Positions 1-5,264 of a stretch of 5,264 nucleotides of DNA are shown one piece after another. Where the stretch lies: NCBI GenBank assembly GCA_023457475.1, contig JAEWLO010000194.1, positions 1 through 5,264 on the forward strand, given 5' to 3'. Below the pieces are notes generated by a model. It ran no database searches, had not been told where the DNA came from, and saw only the letters and a program-made list of their open reading frames with translations. How positions within the stretch are numbered: position 1 is the stretch's first letter; each line of letters begins with the position of its first letter. Origin of the DNA: Pseudomonadota bacterium. GTDB lineage: Bacteria > Pseudomonadota > Gammaproteobacteria > Xanthomonadales > Xanthomonadaceae. A program made the position numbers and the translations under genes.

Positions 1-288
1 TTCCTTGACCGTGACCACCAGGATGTCGCCCTGGCGCTCCAGCTGCACGTCTTCGAAGAAGCCGGTCTTGTACAGGGCGCGGATCGACTCGCCGACCTTG
101 CTGTCGGTCACGGTGTCGCCGCGGTTCACCGGCAGATAGGTGAACACGGTTCCGGAGGTGATGCGCTGCAGACCATCGACACGGATGTCGCTGACGGTGA
201 AGGGCTCGGCTGCCTGGGCCAGGGCGGGCGCGCCGAAACCGGCGGCAAGTGCGAGGGCCAGCAGGCGGCGATTGGGGAGTCGCGTCAT
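1..288 (-). CDS. bamA: Outer membrane protein assembly factor BamA, N-terminal part (cut by window edge)
   Basis: This is the first 96 codons of BamA, the beta-barrel core of the BAM complex that folds and inserts outer-membrane proteins. The ATG is at 286-288 and the frame runs out of the window at base 1. Residues 1-24 or so form a signal peptide: basic start (MTRLPNRR), an Ala/Leu-rich core, and likely cleavage after ALA (22-24) or AQA (24-26). From about residue 30 the sequence matches the first POTRA domain, with FTVSDIRVDGLQRI, then an ALYKTGFFEDVQL segment and a strand ILVVTVKE. A weak Shine-Dalgarno (CGGA, 6 nt spacer) precedes the ATG. BamA follows rseP by 73 nt, the order known from E. 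coli and Pseudomonas. The POTRA2-5 domains and the barrel lie outside the window. The identification is firm because both the POTRA1 sequence and the gene order agree. Confidence 0.95.
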   Translation of the reverse strand, partial: MTRLPNRRLLALALAAGFGAPALAQAAEPFTVSDIRVDGLQRITSGTVFTYLPVNRGDTVTDSKVGESIRALYKTGFFEDVQLERQGDILVVTVKE

Positions 289-333
289 GTCACGTCCGGT
301 TGGAGTCGAATGCAATGTTGCGGGATGCCGGCG

Positions 334-364
334 CATATAGACGACGACAAAAGGAAAAAGTTCA
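334..364 (-). promoter_or_regulatory. Candidate sigma-E promoter for bamA
   Basis: On the minus strand TGAACTT (364-358) resembles the sigma-E -35 element (GGAACTT). It is followed, 16 nt after the final T, by TCTATA (341-336), preceded by G at 342. This resembles the sigma-E -10 element (GTCTAA or TCTGA). The 16 nt spacing equals that of the classic E. coli rpoH P3 promoter. The TGA of the -35 is the rseP stop codon. A start about 7 nt downstream, near 328-332, would give a bamA leader of about 40 nt. E. coli bamA is also driven by sigma-E from promoters near the end of rseP. The -10 match is imperfect, and no transcript data are available here. Confidence 0.55.
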
Positions 365-1720
365 TCGCTGGACCAGTCCAAGGATGTCGTTGTAGAACGC
401 CAACCCCATCAGACCCGCCAGCAACGCCAGGCCGATGTACTGACCCGCTGCCATGGAACGCTCGCTCAGCGGGATGCCCTTGACCAACTCAATAAGGTAA
501 TACAGCAGGTGCCCGCCGTCCAAGATGGGAATGGGCAGCAGGTTGATGATGCACAGGCTCAGCGACATCACCGCCAGGAACCAGAGGAACCAGTCCAGCC
601 CGCGCTGGGCCGAATGGTTGGCCACGCGGGCGATGGTGACCGGGCCGGAAACGTTCTGCAGCGAGGCATTGCCGGTTACGATGCGGCGCATCATGCCCAG
701 CGAGTCGCTGGCCGCGCGGCCGGTTTCACGCACGGCGGCCGGGAAGGCGGCCAACAGTCCGTAGCGCAGGGTGGTGTCGTAGACCGGCGCGCTGGACTCC
801 GGGAAACCGATGCCGATCTGCCAGCTGGGCGCGCCACGCGGGTCTTTGCCCGGGCGGGGGGTGATCTCCAGCGCCATGCGGTCGCCGCCGCGCTCGACCT
901 CGATCATGCCCTGGCCGCCGCGCTGGCCCAGGGCGGTGATCTGGGCCGGCACCTGCTCGGCGGCATCGATGCGGACACCGTCCACGGCCAGGATCAGGTC
1001 GCCGGGCATCAGCACGCCCTCGGCGGCCGAGTCGGGCAGCACCCGGTCCACCAGCGCCGGCTGGACCCGGAACTGCCAGGTCAGCCCGGCAAGCGAAGGT
1101 ACCCAGCGTTCATCGAAGCCGGGCGGCAACTGCGAAAGAGGCAGGGTGCGGCTGCGCACCTGCTGCTGGCTGTCCAGCACTTCCACCTCGGCGTCGCGGC
1201 GGTCCATGGCGGCGGTGGTCAGGGCCATGCTGGCCTGCCCGGCGGTGACCACCTCGCGGCCGTCCACGGCCAGCACGCGGTCGCCGGTCTGCAGGCCGGC
1301 GGTGAGGGCCATGCCGGTGGTGCGGCCCAGGGTGGCCGAGTAATCCTGCTTGCCGATCACGAACATGGCCCAGAGCAGGGCCACGCACAGCACCAGGTTG
1401 GCCAGCGGCCCGGCCGCGACAATGGCGATGCGTTGCCAGACGCTCTTGTGGTTGAACGCCTGTCCGCGCTCGGCCGGATGAACCTCGACCTCGCGTTCGT
1501 CGAGCATCTTCACGTAGCCGCCCAGCGGAATGGCGGCAATGGCGAACTCGGTGCCCTCACGGTTGCGGCGCATCCACAGGGGGCGTCCGAAGCCTACCGA
1601 AAAACGCAGCACCTTCACCCCGCAGCGGCGGGCCACCCAGTAATGACCGAACTCGTGGAAGGTCACCAGCACGCCAAGGCTGACGATCATCCACCAGACG
1701 GAGCCGATGAATTCACCCAT
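362..1720 (-). CDS. rseP: RIP metalloprotease RseP (site-2 protease, M50 family)
   Basis: This inner-membrane zinc protease performs the second cut of the anti-sigma factor RseA (MucA in Pseudomonas), freeing sigma-E, and also clears remnant signal peptides. The 452-residue length is close to E. coli RseP (450). The zinc motif HEFGH is at residues 22-26 in the first membrane segment. The second motif, NLLPIPILDGG, places N393 and the zinc-ligand aspartate D401 within one position of E. coli N394 and D402. GGYVKMLDE (67-75) is the conserved membrane-associated region, and a second membrane span lies at about 98-122. Two PDZ domains follow, at about 128-215 and 218-305, each with a GD-x-(V/I)-L-A-V-DG segment. 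Two more membrane spans lie at about 376-396 and 425-445. The ATG has no purine-rich Shine-Dalgarno in the 20 nt upstream and no alternative start nearby, so translation may depend on dxr, which ends 34 nt upstream. Confidence 0.97.
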   Translation of the reverse strand: MGEFIGSVWWMIVSLGVLVTFHEFGHYWVARRCGVKVLRFSVGFGRPLWMRRNREGTEFAIAAIPLGGYVKMLDEREVEVHPAERGQAFNHKSVWQRIAIVAAGPLANLVLCVALLWAMFVIGKQDYSATLGRTTGMALTAGLQTGDRVLAVDGREVVTAGQASMALTTAAMDRRDAEVEVLDSQQQVRSRTLPLSQLPPGFDERWVPSLAGLTWQFRVQPALVDRVLPDSAAEGVLMPGDLILAVDGVRIDAAEQVPAQITALGQRGGQGMIEVERGGDRMALEITPRPGKDPRGAPSWQIGIGFPESSAPVYDTTLRYGLLAAFPAAVRETGRAASDSLGMMRRIVTGNASLQNVSGPVTIARVANHSAQRGLDWFLWFLAVMSLSLCIINLLPIPILDGGHLLYYLIELVKGIPLSERSMAAGQYIGLALLAGLMGLAFYNDILGLVQR

Positions 1721-1754
1721 GGAAGTCGTCGCGGTTGGGGAACGGGGAAGGCAT
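1721..1754 (-). other. dxr-rseP intergenic spacer
   Basis: These 34 nt lie between the dxr stop and the rseP ATG. The rseP-proximal 20 nt are pyrimidine-rich on the minus strand and contain no recognisable Shine-Dalgarno. I see no hairpin, T-tract or promoter, so rseP is probably co-transcribed with dxr. Confidence 0.5.
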
Positions 1755-2945
1755 TCAGTACGTGTCGATGGCGGCGTGGGTGAGCTGGCGGGTGCGCTGG
1801 TCGGCGGCCAGCAGGCTCTCCAGTGTATCGGCGGCGGTGGCCGGGAGTGTTGAAAGCGCGTTAGCCACCAGCCCGGGGATGTTCAGGAAACCGATCCGCC
1901 CCTGAAGAAACGCTGAAACGGCCACTTCGTTGGCCGCGTTGAGGATGGCGGGGGCCGTGCCGCCCGCCGCCATGGCCTGCCAGGCCAACGCCAGACACGG
2001 GAAGGCGTCGGTATCGGGTGCTTCGAAATCGAGCCGCCCCTGGGTCAGCAGGTCCAGCCCCGCCACGCCCGATTCGATCCGCTGGGGCCAGCCCAGTCCG
2101 ACCGCCAGGGTCGTGCGCATGTCCGGCAGGCCCAACTGGGCCAGGGTAGAACCGTCGATGAACTCCACCAGCGAATGCACAAGGCTTTGTGGATGCACCA
2201 GCACCTCGATACGCTCGCCCGGCACGTTGAACAGATGGTGGGCCTCGATGACTTCCAGCCCCTTGTTCATCAGGGTGGCCGAATCAACCGAGATCTTGGG
2301 GCCCATGGACCACTTCGGGTGCGCCACGGCCTGTGCCGGGGTGACCTCGGCCAGCGCTGCGCGGCTGCGGCCGCGGAACGGGCCGCCGGAGGCCGTAAGC
2401 AGAATCCGGCGCACACCGGCCTGCTCGAGGCTCGCATCGCGCGAACGCAGGCACTGGAAGATGGCGCTGTGCTCGCTGTCGATCGGGATGATCTCTGCAC
2501 CGGCCGCATTGGCGCGCTGCATCAGCAGCTCGCCCGCCAGCACCAGCGATTCCTTGTTGGCCAGCAGGATGCGCTTGCCGGCGCTTGCGGCCGCCAACGT
2601 CGAGGACAGGCCGGCGGCACCGACGATCGCGGCCACCACGGTGTCGCAGGCATCACTGGCGGCCAGCTCGTCCAGCGCCTCCACTCCCGCATGGGCCCGG
2701 GTGGGCAGCCCGGCGGCACGCAGGCCGTCGCGGAGTGCGGCGAAGCCGGCGTCATCGGCGATGACCGCGTGGTCAGGACGGTGGGTAATGCAGAGGGCCA
2801 GCAGCGCCTGCACCTGGCTGCCGGCGGCCAGCACCGAGGCGCGGTAGCGGTCGGGGTGGCGGCCGATTACGTCCAGTGCGGACGCACCGATCGAACCGGT
2901 GGCACCGAACACGGCGACCTGGCGGGGAGCAGTAGGACTGTGCAT
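1755..2945 (-). CDS. dxr: 1-deoxy-D-xylulose 5-phosphate reductoisomerase (DXR / IspC)
   Basis: This cytoplasmic enzyme converts DXP to 2-C-methyl-D-erythritol 4-phosphate with NADPH and a divalent metal. It is the committed step of the MEP isoprenoid pathway and the target of fosmidomycin. The 396 residues match the usual length (E. coli 398). The NADPH-binding GATGSIG is at 14-20 and LANKES at 128-133. The metal ligands appear as D156 and E158 in IDSEHS, plus E231. The substrate-binding stretch runs from H209 through W212 (the flexible-loop Trp), M214, N227 and K228 to E231, the same numbers as in E. coli. A later conserved segment, ILNAANEVAV, is at 334-343. The ATG lies 2 nt after the cdsA stop, implying coupled translation. 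The product supplies IPP and FPP for UppS encoded two genes upstream. The reading frame is intact. Confidence 0.97.
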   Translation of the reverse strand: MHSPTAPRQVAVFGATGSIGASALDVIGRHPDRYRASVLAAGSQVQALLALCITHRPDHAVIADDAGFAALRDGLRAAGLPTRAHAGVEALDELAASDACDTVVAAIVGAAGLSSTLAAASAGKRILLANKESLVLAGELLMQRANAAGAEIIPIDSEHSAIFQCLRSRDASLEQAGVRRILLTASGGPFRGRSRAALAEVTPAQAVAHPKWSMGPKISVDSATLMNKGLEVIEAHHLFNVPGERIEVLVHPQSLVHSLVEFIDGSTLAQLGLPDMRTTLAVGLGWPQRIESGVAGLDLLTQGRLDFEAPDTDAFPCLALAWQAMAAGGTAPAILNAANEVAVSAFLQGRIGFLNIPGLVANALSTLPATAADTLESLLAADQRTRQLTHAAIDTY

Positions 2946-2947
2946 GC

Positions 2948-3772
2948 TCAGAACCCGAAGATTTCCTTGCCCAGCGCGAACACCGGCAGGGCGGCGAGCA
3001 CGCCGTCGACACGGTCCAGCACGCCGCCATGGCCAGGAATGATGTGGCCAGAATCCTTGGCACCGGCATGGCGCTTGATCAGGCTTTCATACAGATCGCC
3101 CAGCACCGACGCGAACACACTCACCACGGTGGTGATGATCAGGCCCGGCACGTGGTCCGGGGTTACCCCGGCGATCCAGCCGAACACCAGGGCCACGAGC
3201 AGGCCGGCGAGCAGTCCGCCGCCGAGGCCTTCCCAGGTCTTGTTCGGGCTGATGCGCGGGGCCAGCTTGTGGCGGCCCAGGGTGCGGCCGGCGAAGTAGG
3301 CACCCGAATCGGCCGCCCATACGATCGCCAGCGCGGTCAGCAGCCACAGGTGACCCTGTTCGCTGCTGGCATGGATGAGCACCAGCGAGGCCCAGGCCGG
3401 CACGATCGCCAGCGAGCCGGCCAGCAGTTTCAATGCGCGTGCCGGGCTGCCCGGTTCCGCGCCGAACGTGAAGAAGCGCAGCCACACCAGGGCCAGCAGC
3501 CACCACCCGATGCCGATCAGGGCGGCGATCTGGTACAGCACCAGGGTGCCGGCGTCGGCCCAGACGATGAGTACCATCAGCACCAGGTTGAGTACGAGCA
3601 GGACGGTGCGGGCGAGGGTGTCCTCGACCTGGGCCAGCTTCAGCCATTCCCACAGGCCGATCAGGAAGATGGCGGCGGCCGCGGCCGCCAGCCATTGGGT
3701 GGGCAGCAGCAGGATGGCGGCAATCGCGACCGGCGCCATGATCAGCGCGGCGATGACTCGGGTTTTGGTCAT
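2948..3772 (-). CDS. cdsA: Phosphatidate cytidylyltransferase (CDP-diacylglycerol synthase)
   Basis: This inner-membrane enzyme makes CDP-diacylglycerol from CTP and phosphatidic acid, the branch point to phosphatidylethanolamine, phosphatidylglycerol and cardiolipin. The 274-residue protein is very hydrophobic, with several predicted membrane segments (for example about 8-25, 28-46, 57-72, 80-98, 117-135, 142-153, 184-203, 209-225). The family signature is complete near the C terminus: S230, K233, R234, K239, D240, H248-G-G, D253, R254 and D256, including the metal-binding aspartates. Upstream, WAADSGAYFAGRTLG (152-166) and ISPNKTWEG (174-182) are also characteristic. Its ATG overlaps the uppS TGA as ATGA, so translation is probably coupled by ribosome re-initiation. 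No convincing Shine-Dalgarno is visible. Length is close to the family norm and nothing suggests damage. Confidence 0.96.
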   Translation of the reverse strand: MTKTRVIAALIMAPVAIAAILLLPTQWLAAAAAAIFLIGLWEWLKLAQVEDTLARTVLLVLNLVLMVLIVWADAGTLVLYQIAALIGIGWWLLALVWLRFFTFGAEPGSPARALKLLAGSLAIVPAWASLVLIHASSEQGHLWLLTALAIVWAADSGAYFAGRTLGRHKLAPRISPNKTWEGLGGGLLAGLLVALVFGWIAGVTPDHVPGLIITTVVSVFASVLGDLYESLIKRHAGAKDSGHIIPGHGGVLDRVDGVLAALPVFALGKEIFGF

Positions 3773-4530
3773 GAGGAAGACATCTCGGTGGCCTGGGCGG
3801 CGATCTGGGCGCTGGTCAGGCCGAAGCGGCGTTCACGCGATGCGTAGGCGTCCAGTGCCTGCTGCAGGTGAGTGGCGTCGAACTCGGGCCACAACACGTC
3901 GGTGAACCACAGTTCGGTATAGGCCAGTTGCCACAGCAGGAAGTTGCTGACACGGGTGTCGCCGCCGGTACGGATGAAAAGATCCGGAGGCGGCAGGTCC
4001 GCCAGAGCGACACGGCTGCCCAGCAGCGCCTCGTCGATCTGTTCGGGCAGCAGGCGGCCGGCGGCCACCTCCGTGGCCAGCTCACGTGCGGCGCGGGCGA
4101 TGTCCTGGCGACCGCCGTAGCTGGCGGCGATGCTCAGGGTCATGGCCGTGTTGTCCGCAGTGCGCTGTTCGGCCAGCTGCATCCGGCTGACCAGCCCGGC
4201 ACCGAAGCGTTCGCGCTCGCCGATGAAACGCACGCGCACGCCGCGCCGATGCAGCTCATCCACTTCGCGATCGAGCGCATTGAGGAACAGCTTCATCAGC
4301 GCGTCGACTTCCTCGCTCGGCCGGCCCCAGTTCTCACTGGAAAAAGCGAACAGCGTGAGCGCGGCAACGCCGTGCTCGAGGCAGAAATCGATGGTGCGGT
4401 TCACCGCACGCGCGCCGGCACGATGGCCGATGACGCGCGGGCGGCGGCGCTTCTGCGCCCAGCGCCCATTGCCATCCATGATGATGGCCACGTGGCGGGG
4501 CACGGCGGCAGGAGTCGGGGCCGGGGACAT
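3769..4530 (-). CDS. uppS: Undecaprenyl diphosphate synthase (cis-prenyltransferase UppS / IspU)
   Basis: This soluble enzyme adds eight IPP units to farnesyl diphosphate to make C55 undecaprenyl diphosphate, the lipid carrier for peptidoglycan and O-antigen. The 253 residues fit the family. MDGNGRWA (18-25) carries the catalytic D19. H36, the SSENW motif (64-68), R187, R193, S195 and E206 all sit at a constant offset of -7 from the E. coli residues (D26, H43, E73-N74-W75, R194, R200, S202, E213). One substitution stands out: the usual RTGGE is RTGGD here (D191). The ATG is 4 nt after the frr stop, with AGG (4542-4540) about 9 nt before it, inside the end of frr. The start agrees with the usual short N-terminal extension before the RHVAIIMDGN core. 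It is followed by cdsA with a 4 nt overlap. Confidence 0.97.
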   Translation of the reverse strand: MSPAPTPAAVPRHVAIIMDGNGRWAQKRRRPRVIGHRAGARAVNRTIDFCLEHGVAALTLFAFSSENWGRPSEEVDALMKLFLNALDREVDELHRRGVRVRFIGERERFGAGLVSRMQLAEQRTADNTAMTLSIAASYGGRQDIARAARELATEVAAGRLLPEQIDEALLGSRVALADLPPPDLFIRTGGDTRVSNFLLWQLAYTELWFTDVLWPEFDATHLQQALDAYASRERRFGLTSAQIAAQATEMSSS

Positions 4531-4534
4531 GGGC

Positions 4535-5089
4535 TCAGACCTGCATCAGTTCCTTTTCTTTATCGCTGACCACACTGTCGACGTCCTTGATGGCCTTGTC
4601 GGTCAGCTTCTGGATGTCGTCTTCGCCGCGCTTCTTGTCGTCTTCGCTGATCGACTTGTCCTTGAGCAGGTTGGCGATGGCCTTGTTGGCGTCCTGGCGG
4701 ATGTTGCGGATCGCGATCTTCGCGCCTTCGCCTTCCTTCTGCACCTGCTTGGCCAGCTCCTTGCGGCGCTCTTCGGTCGGCGGCGGCATGTTGATGCGGA
4801 TCGAGGTGCCCAGGGTGTTCGGGGTGAACTCGGCGTTGTAGAGCCCCTTCTCGATCTCCTTGATCATGCTCTTGTCGAAGGGCGTGATCAGGAGCGAGTG
4901 GGCGTCGGCATTGGAGACCGAGGCGACCTGGTTGAGCGGGGTGCTGGGGTTGCCGTAGGCATTGACCATGACGCGGTCCAGCAGCGCCGGCGAGGCGCGC
5001 CCGGTGCGGACGGAGGTGAGGGTGTGCTTCAGAGCATCGATGCTCTTTGCCATGCGCGTCTGCGCGTCCTGCTTGATATCGTTGAGCAT
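4535..5089 (-). CDS. frr: Ribosome recycling factor (RRF)
   Basis: RRF acts with EF-G to split the post-termination 70S complex. From the ATG at 5089-5087 the protein is 184 residues (E. coli 185), beginning MLNDIKQDAQTRM, which aligns from residue 1 with E. coli MISDIRKDAEVRM. RTGRASP (28-34), PPPTEERRKEL (102-112) and IAIRNIRQDAN (125-135) are the hallmark segments. R128 and R131 correspond to E. coli R129 and R132, the latter important for activity. The end ELMQV resembles the normal C terminus. An upstream in-frame GTG at 5110 would add seven residues. I prefer the ATG because it has AGGA 8 nt upstream and the family length. A start driven by the TATAAT at 5129-5124 would also leave almost no leader before the GTG. 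It heads the tightly packed frr-uppS-cdsA-dxr run. Confidence 0.96.
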   Translation of the reverse strand: MLNDIKQDAQTRMAKSIDALKHTLTSVRTGRASPALLDRVMVNAYGNPSTPLNQVASVSNADAHSLLITPFDKSMIKEIEKGLYNAEFTPNTLGTSIRINMPPPTEERRKELAKQVQKEGEGAKIAIRNIRQDANKAIANLLKDKSISEDDKKRGEDDIQKLTDKAIKDVDSVVSDKEKELMQV

Positions 5090-5097
5090 CGCCCGGA

Positions 5098-5101
5098 TCC
5101 T
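5098..5101 (-). promoter_or_regulatory. Ribosome binding site of frr that decides the start
   Basis: AGGA on the minus strand lies 8 nt before the ATG at 5089, an ideal distance. It falls inside the extension that a GTG start at 5110 would translate. It therefore supports the ATG as the true frr start. Confidence 0.6.
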
Positions 5102-5116
5102 GGATGTCACTGTGAA

Positions 5117-5129
5117 TCGGGCGATTATA
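5117..5129 (-). promoter_or_regulatory. Candidate sigma-70 promoter -10 element for frr
   Basis: A perfect TATAAT is present on the minus strand at 5129-5124, with a suitable start at A5117, giving a leader of about 28 nt before the frr ATG. The position 17 nt upstream is GC-only and does not resemble TTGACA. A TTCACC at 5145-5140 is only 10 nt away, too close to act as a -35. It is a good -10 box without a visible -35, so promoter activity is plausible but unproven. It could let frr and its downstream genes be transcribed apart from pyrH. Confidence 0.45.
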
Positions 5130-5145
5130 GGCGAAATCCGGTGAA

Positions 5146-5179
5146 CCCCGCCCGCCCGGTCGGGCCCGGCGGGGCGGGG
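5146..5179 (-). terminator. GC-rich hairpin after pyrH, possible weak terminator or attenuator
   Basis: On the minus strand CCCCGCCC (5179-5172) pairs perfectly with GGGCGGGG (5153-5146). After one bulged C, GCC pairs with GGC, and the stem may extend by a further GG/CC pair across a second bulge. The hairpin begins 7 nt after the pyrH stop. It is followed by GTTCACC-type sequence and not a T-run, so it is not a canonical intrinsic terminator. It may partly separate pyrH from frr, stabilise the pyrH mRNA 3' end, or be a by-product of high GC content. Confidence 0.35.
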
Positions 5180-5186
5180 ATGCCGG

Positions 5187-5264
5187 TCAGCCGGCGTCGC
5201 GCCCCTGGACCAGGGTGCCGATGTTCTCGCCGTGCAGGATCTTCAGCAGTTCGCCCGGCTGGCC
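5187..5264 (-). CDS. pyrH: Uridylate kinase (UMP kinase) PyrH, C-terminal end (cut by window edge)
   Basis: Only the last 25 codons and the TGA stop (5189-5187) are in the window. The residues GQPGELLKILHGENIGTLVQ followed by GRDAG match the end of bacterial UMP kinase, where a (N)xPG(E/A/S)L segment leads to a strand ending in GT-(L/x) near the C terminus. PyrH phosphorylates UMP to UDP for pyrimidine nucleotide supply. Its position directly upstream of frr is one of the most conserved bacterial gene pairs (rpsB-tsf-pyrH-frr), which strongly supports the call despite the short fragment. The catalytic domain is outside the window and cannot be assessed. Confidence 0.88.
   Translation of the reverse strand, partial: GQPGELLKILHGENIGTLVQGRDAG

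Noticed and set aside
140..340. A 66-codon plus-strand frame over the start of bamA
   Set aside because: It is antisense to the BamA signal peptide and POTRA1, ends in the intergenic gap, and has no start-site signal or recognisable family.
341..361. T-rich stretch (minus strand) after rseP as a terminator
   Set aside because: The T-run immediately follows the rseP stop without a preceding stable hairpin. It is better explained as the spacer of the sigma-E-like promoter.
509..1783. A 424-codon open frame on the plus strand, antisense to rseP
   Set aside because: Its translation is rich in His, Gly, Ala and Gln with no domain or membrane pattern. It lies opposite an intact RseP with all motifs. 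Long antisense frames are expected opposite GC-rich genes with strong third-position bias.
2175..3299. A 374-codon plus-strand open frame spanning dxr and cdsA
   Set aside because: Low-complexity composition, crosses the junction of two well-supported genes on the other strand, and no recognisable motif. It is a shadow frame.
3674..3689. A 16 nt perfect palindrome, GGCGGCCGCGGCCGCC
   Set aside because: It encodes part of the alanine run (residues 29-34) in a membrane segment of CdsA. GCC/GCG alanine codons explain it without invoking a binding site.
3029..3847. A 272-codon plus-strand open frame opposite cdsA
   Set aside because: Gln/Gly/Asp/Arg-rich translation is the expected complement of a Leu/Ala-rich membrane protein gene. 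No independent support.

Overview
This window is a conserved housekeeping gene cluster from a high-GC gammaproteobacterium. All recognisable genes lie on the minus strand. The protein sequences look like the Xanthomonadaceae, most likely Stenotrophomonas or a close relative. This is judged from remembered family sequences (RRF beginning MLNDIKQDAQTRM, the BamA leader, the PyrH tail ending GTLVQGRDAG), not from a search.

Read 5' to 3' on the minus strand, the order is: 3' end of pyrH (UMP kinase, cut by the right edge), frr (ribosome recycling factor), uppS (undecaprenyl diphosphate synthase), cdsA (phosphatidate cytidylyltransferase), dxr (DXP reductoisomerase), rseP (site-2 intramembrane protease) and the first 96 codons of bamA (outer-membrane assembly factor, cut by the left edge). 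The junctions from frr through dxr are very tight (4 nt gap, 4 nt ATGA overlap, 2 nt gap). A 34 nt gap precedes rseP and a 73 nt gap precedes bamA. A 97 nt gap separates pyrH from the preferred frr start; it holds a GC-rich hairpin and a perfect TATAAT box.

The genes share an envelope-building theme. Dxr makes MEP for isoprenoid precursors. UppS polymerises IPP into the C55 lipid carrier used for peptidoglycan and surface polysaccharide. CdsA makes CDP-diacylglycerol for phospholipids. RseP cleaves anti-sigma-E during envelope stress, and BamA inserts outer-membrane beta-barrels. pyrH and frr link the cluster to nucleotide and translation functions.

The most interesting regulatory signal is a sigma-E-type promoter candidate that starts on the rseP stop codon and would drive bamA. 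I found no mobile element, CRISPR array, tRNA, rRNA or undescribed system. All five complete genes are intact with their catalytic residues in place, so the window is ordinary core genome with a few details worth checking.
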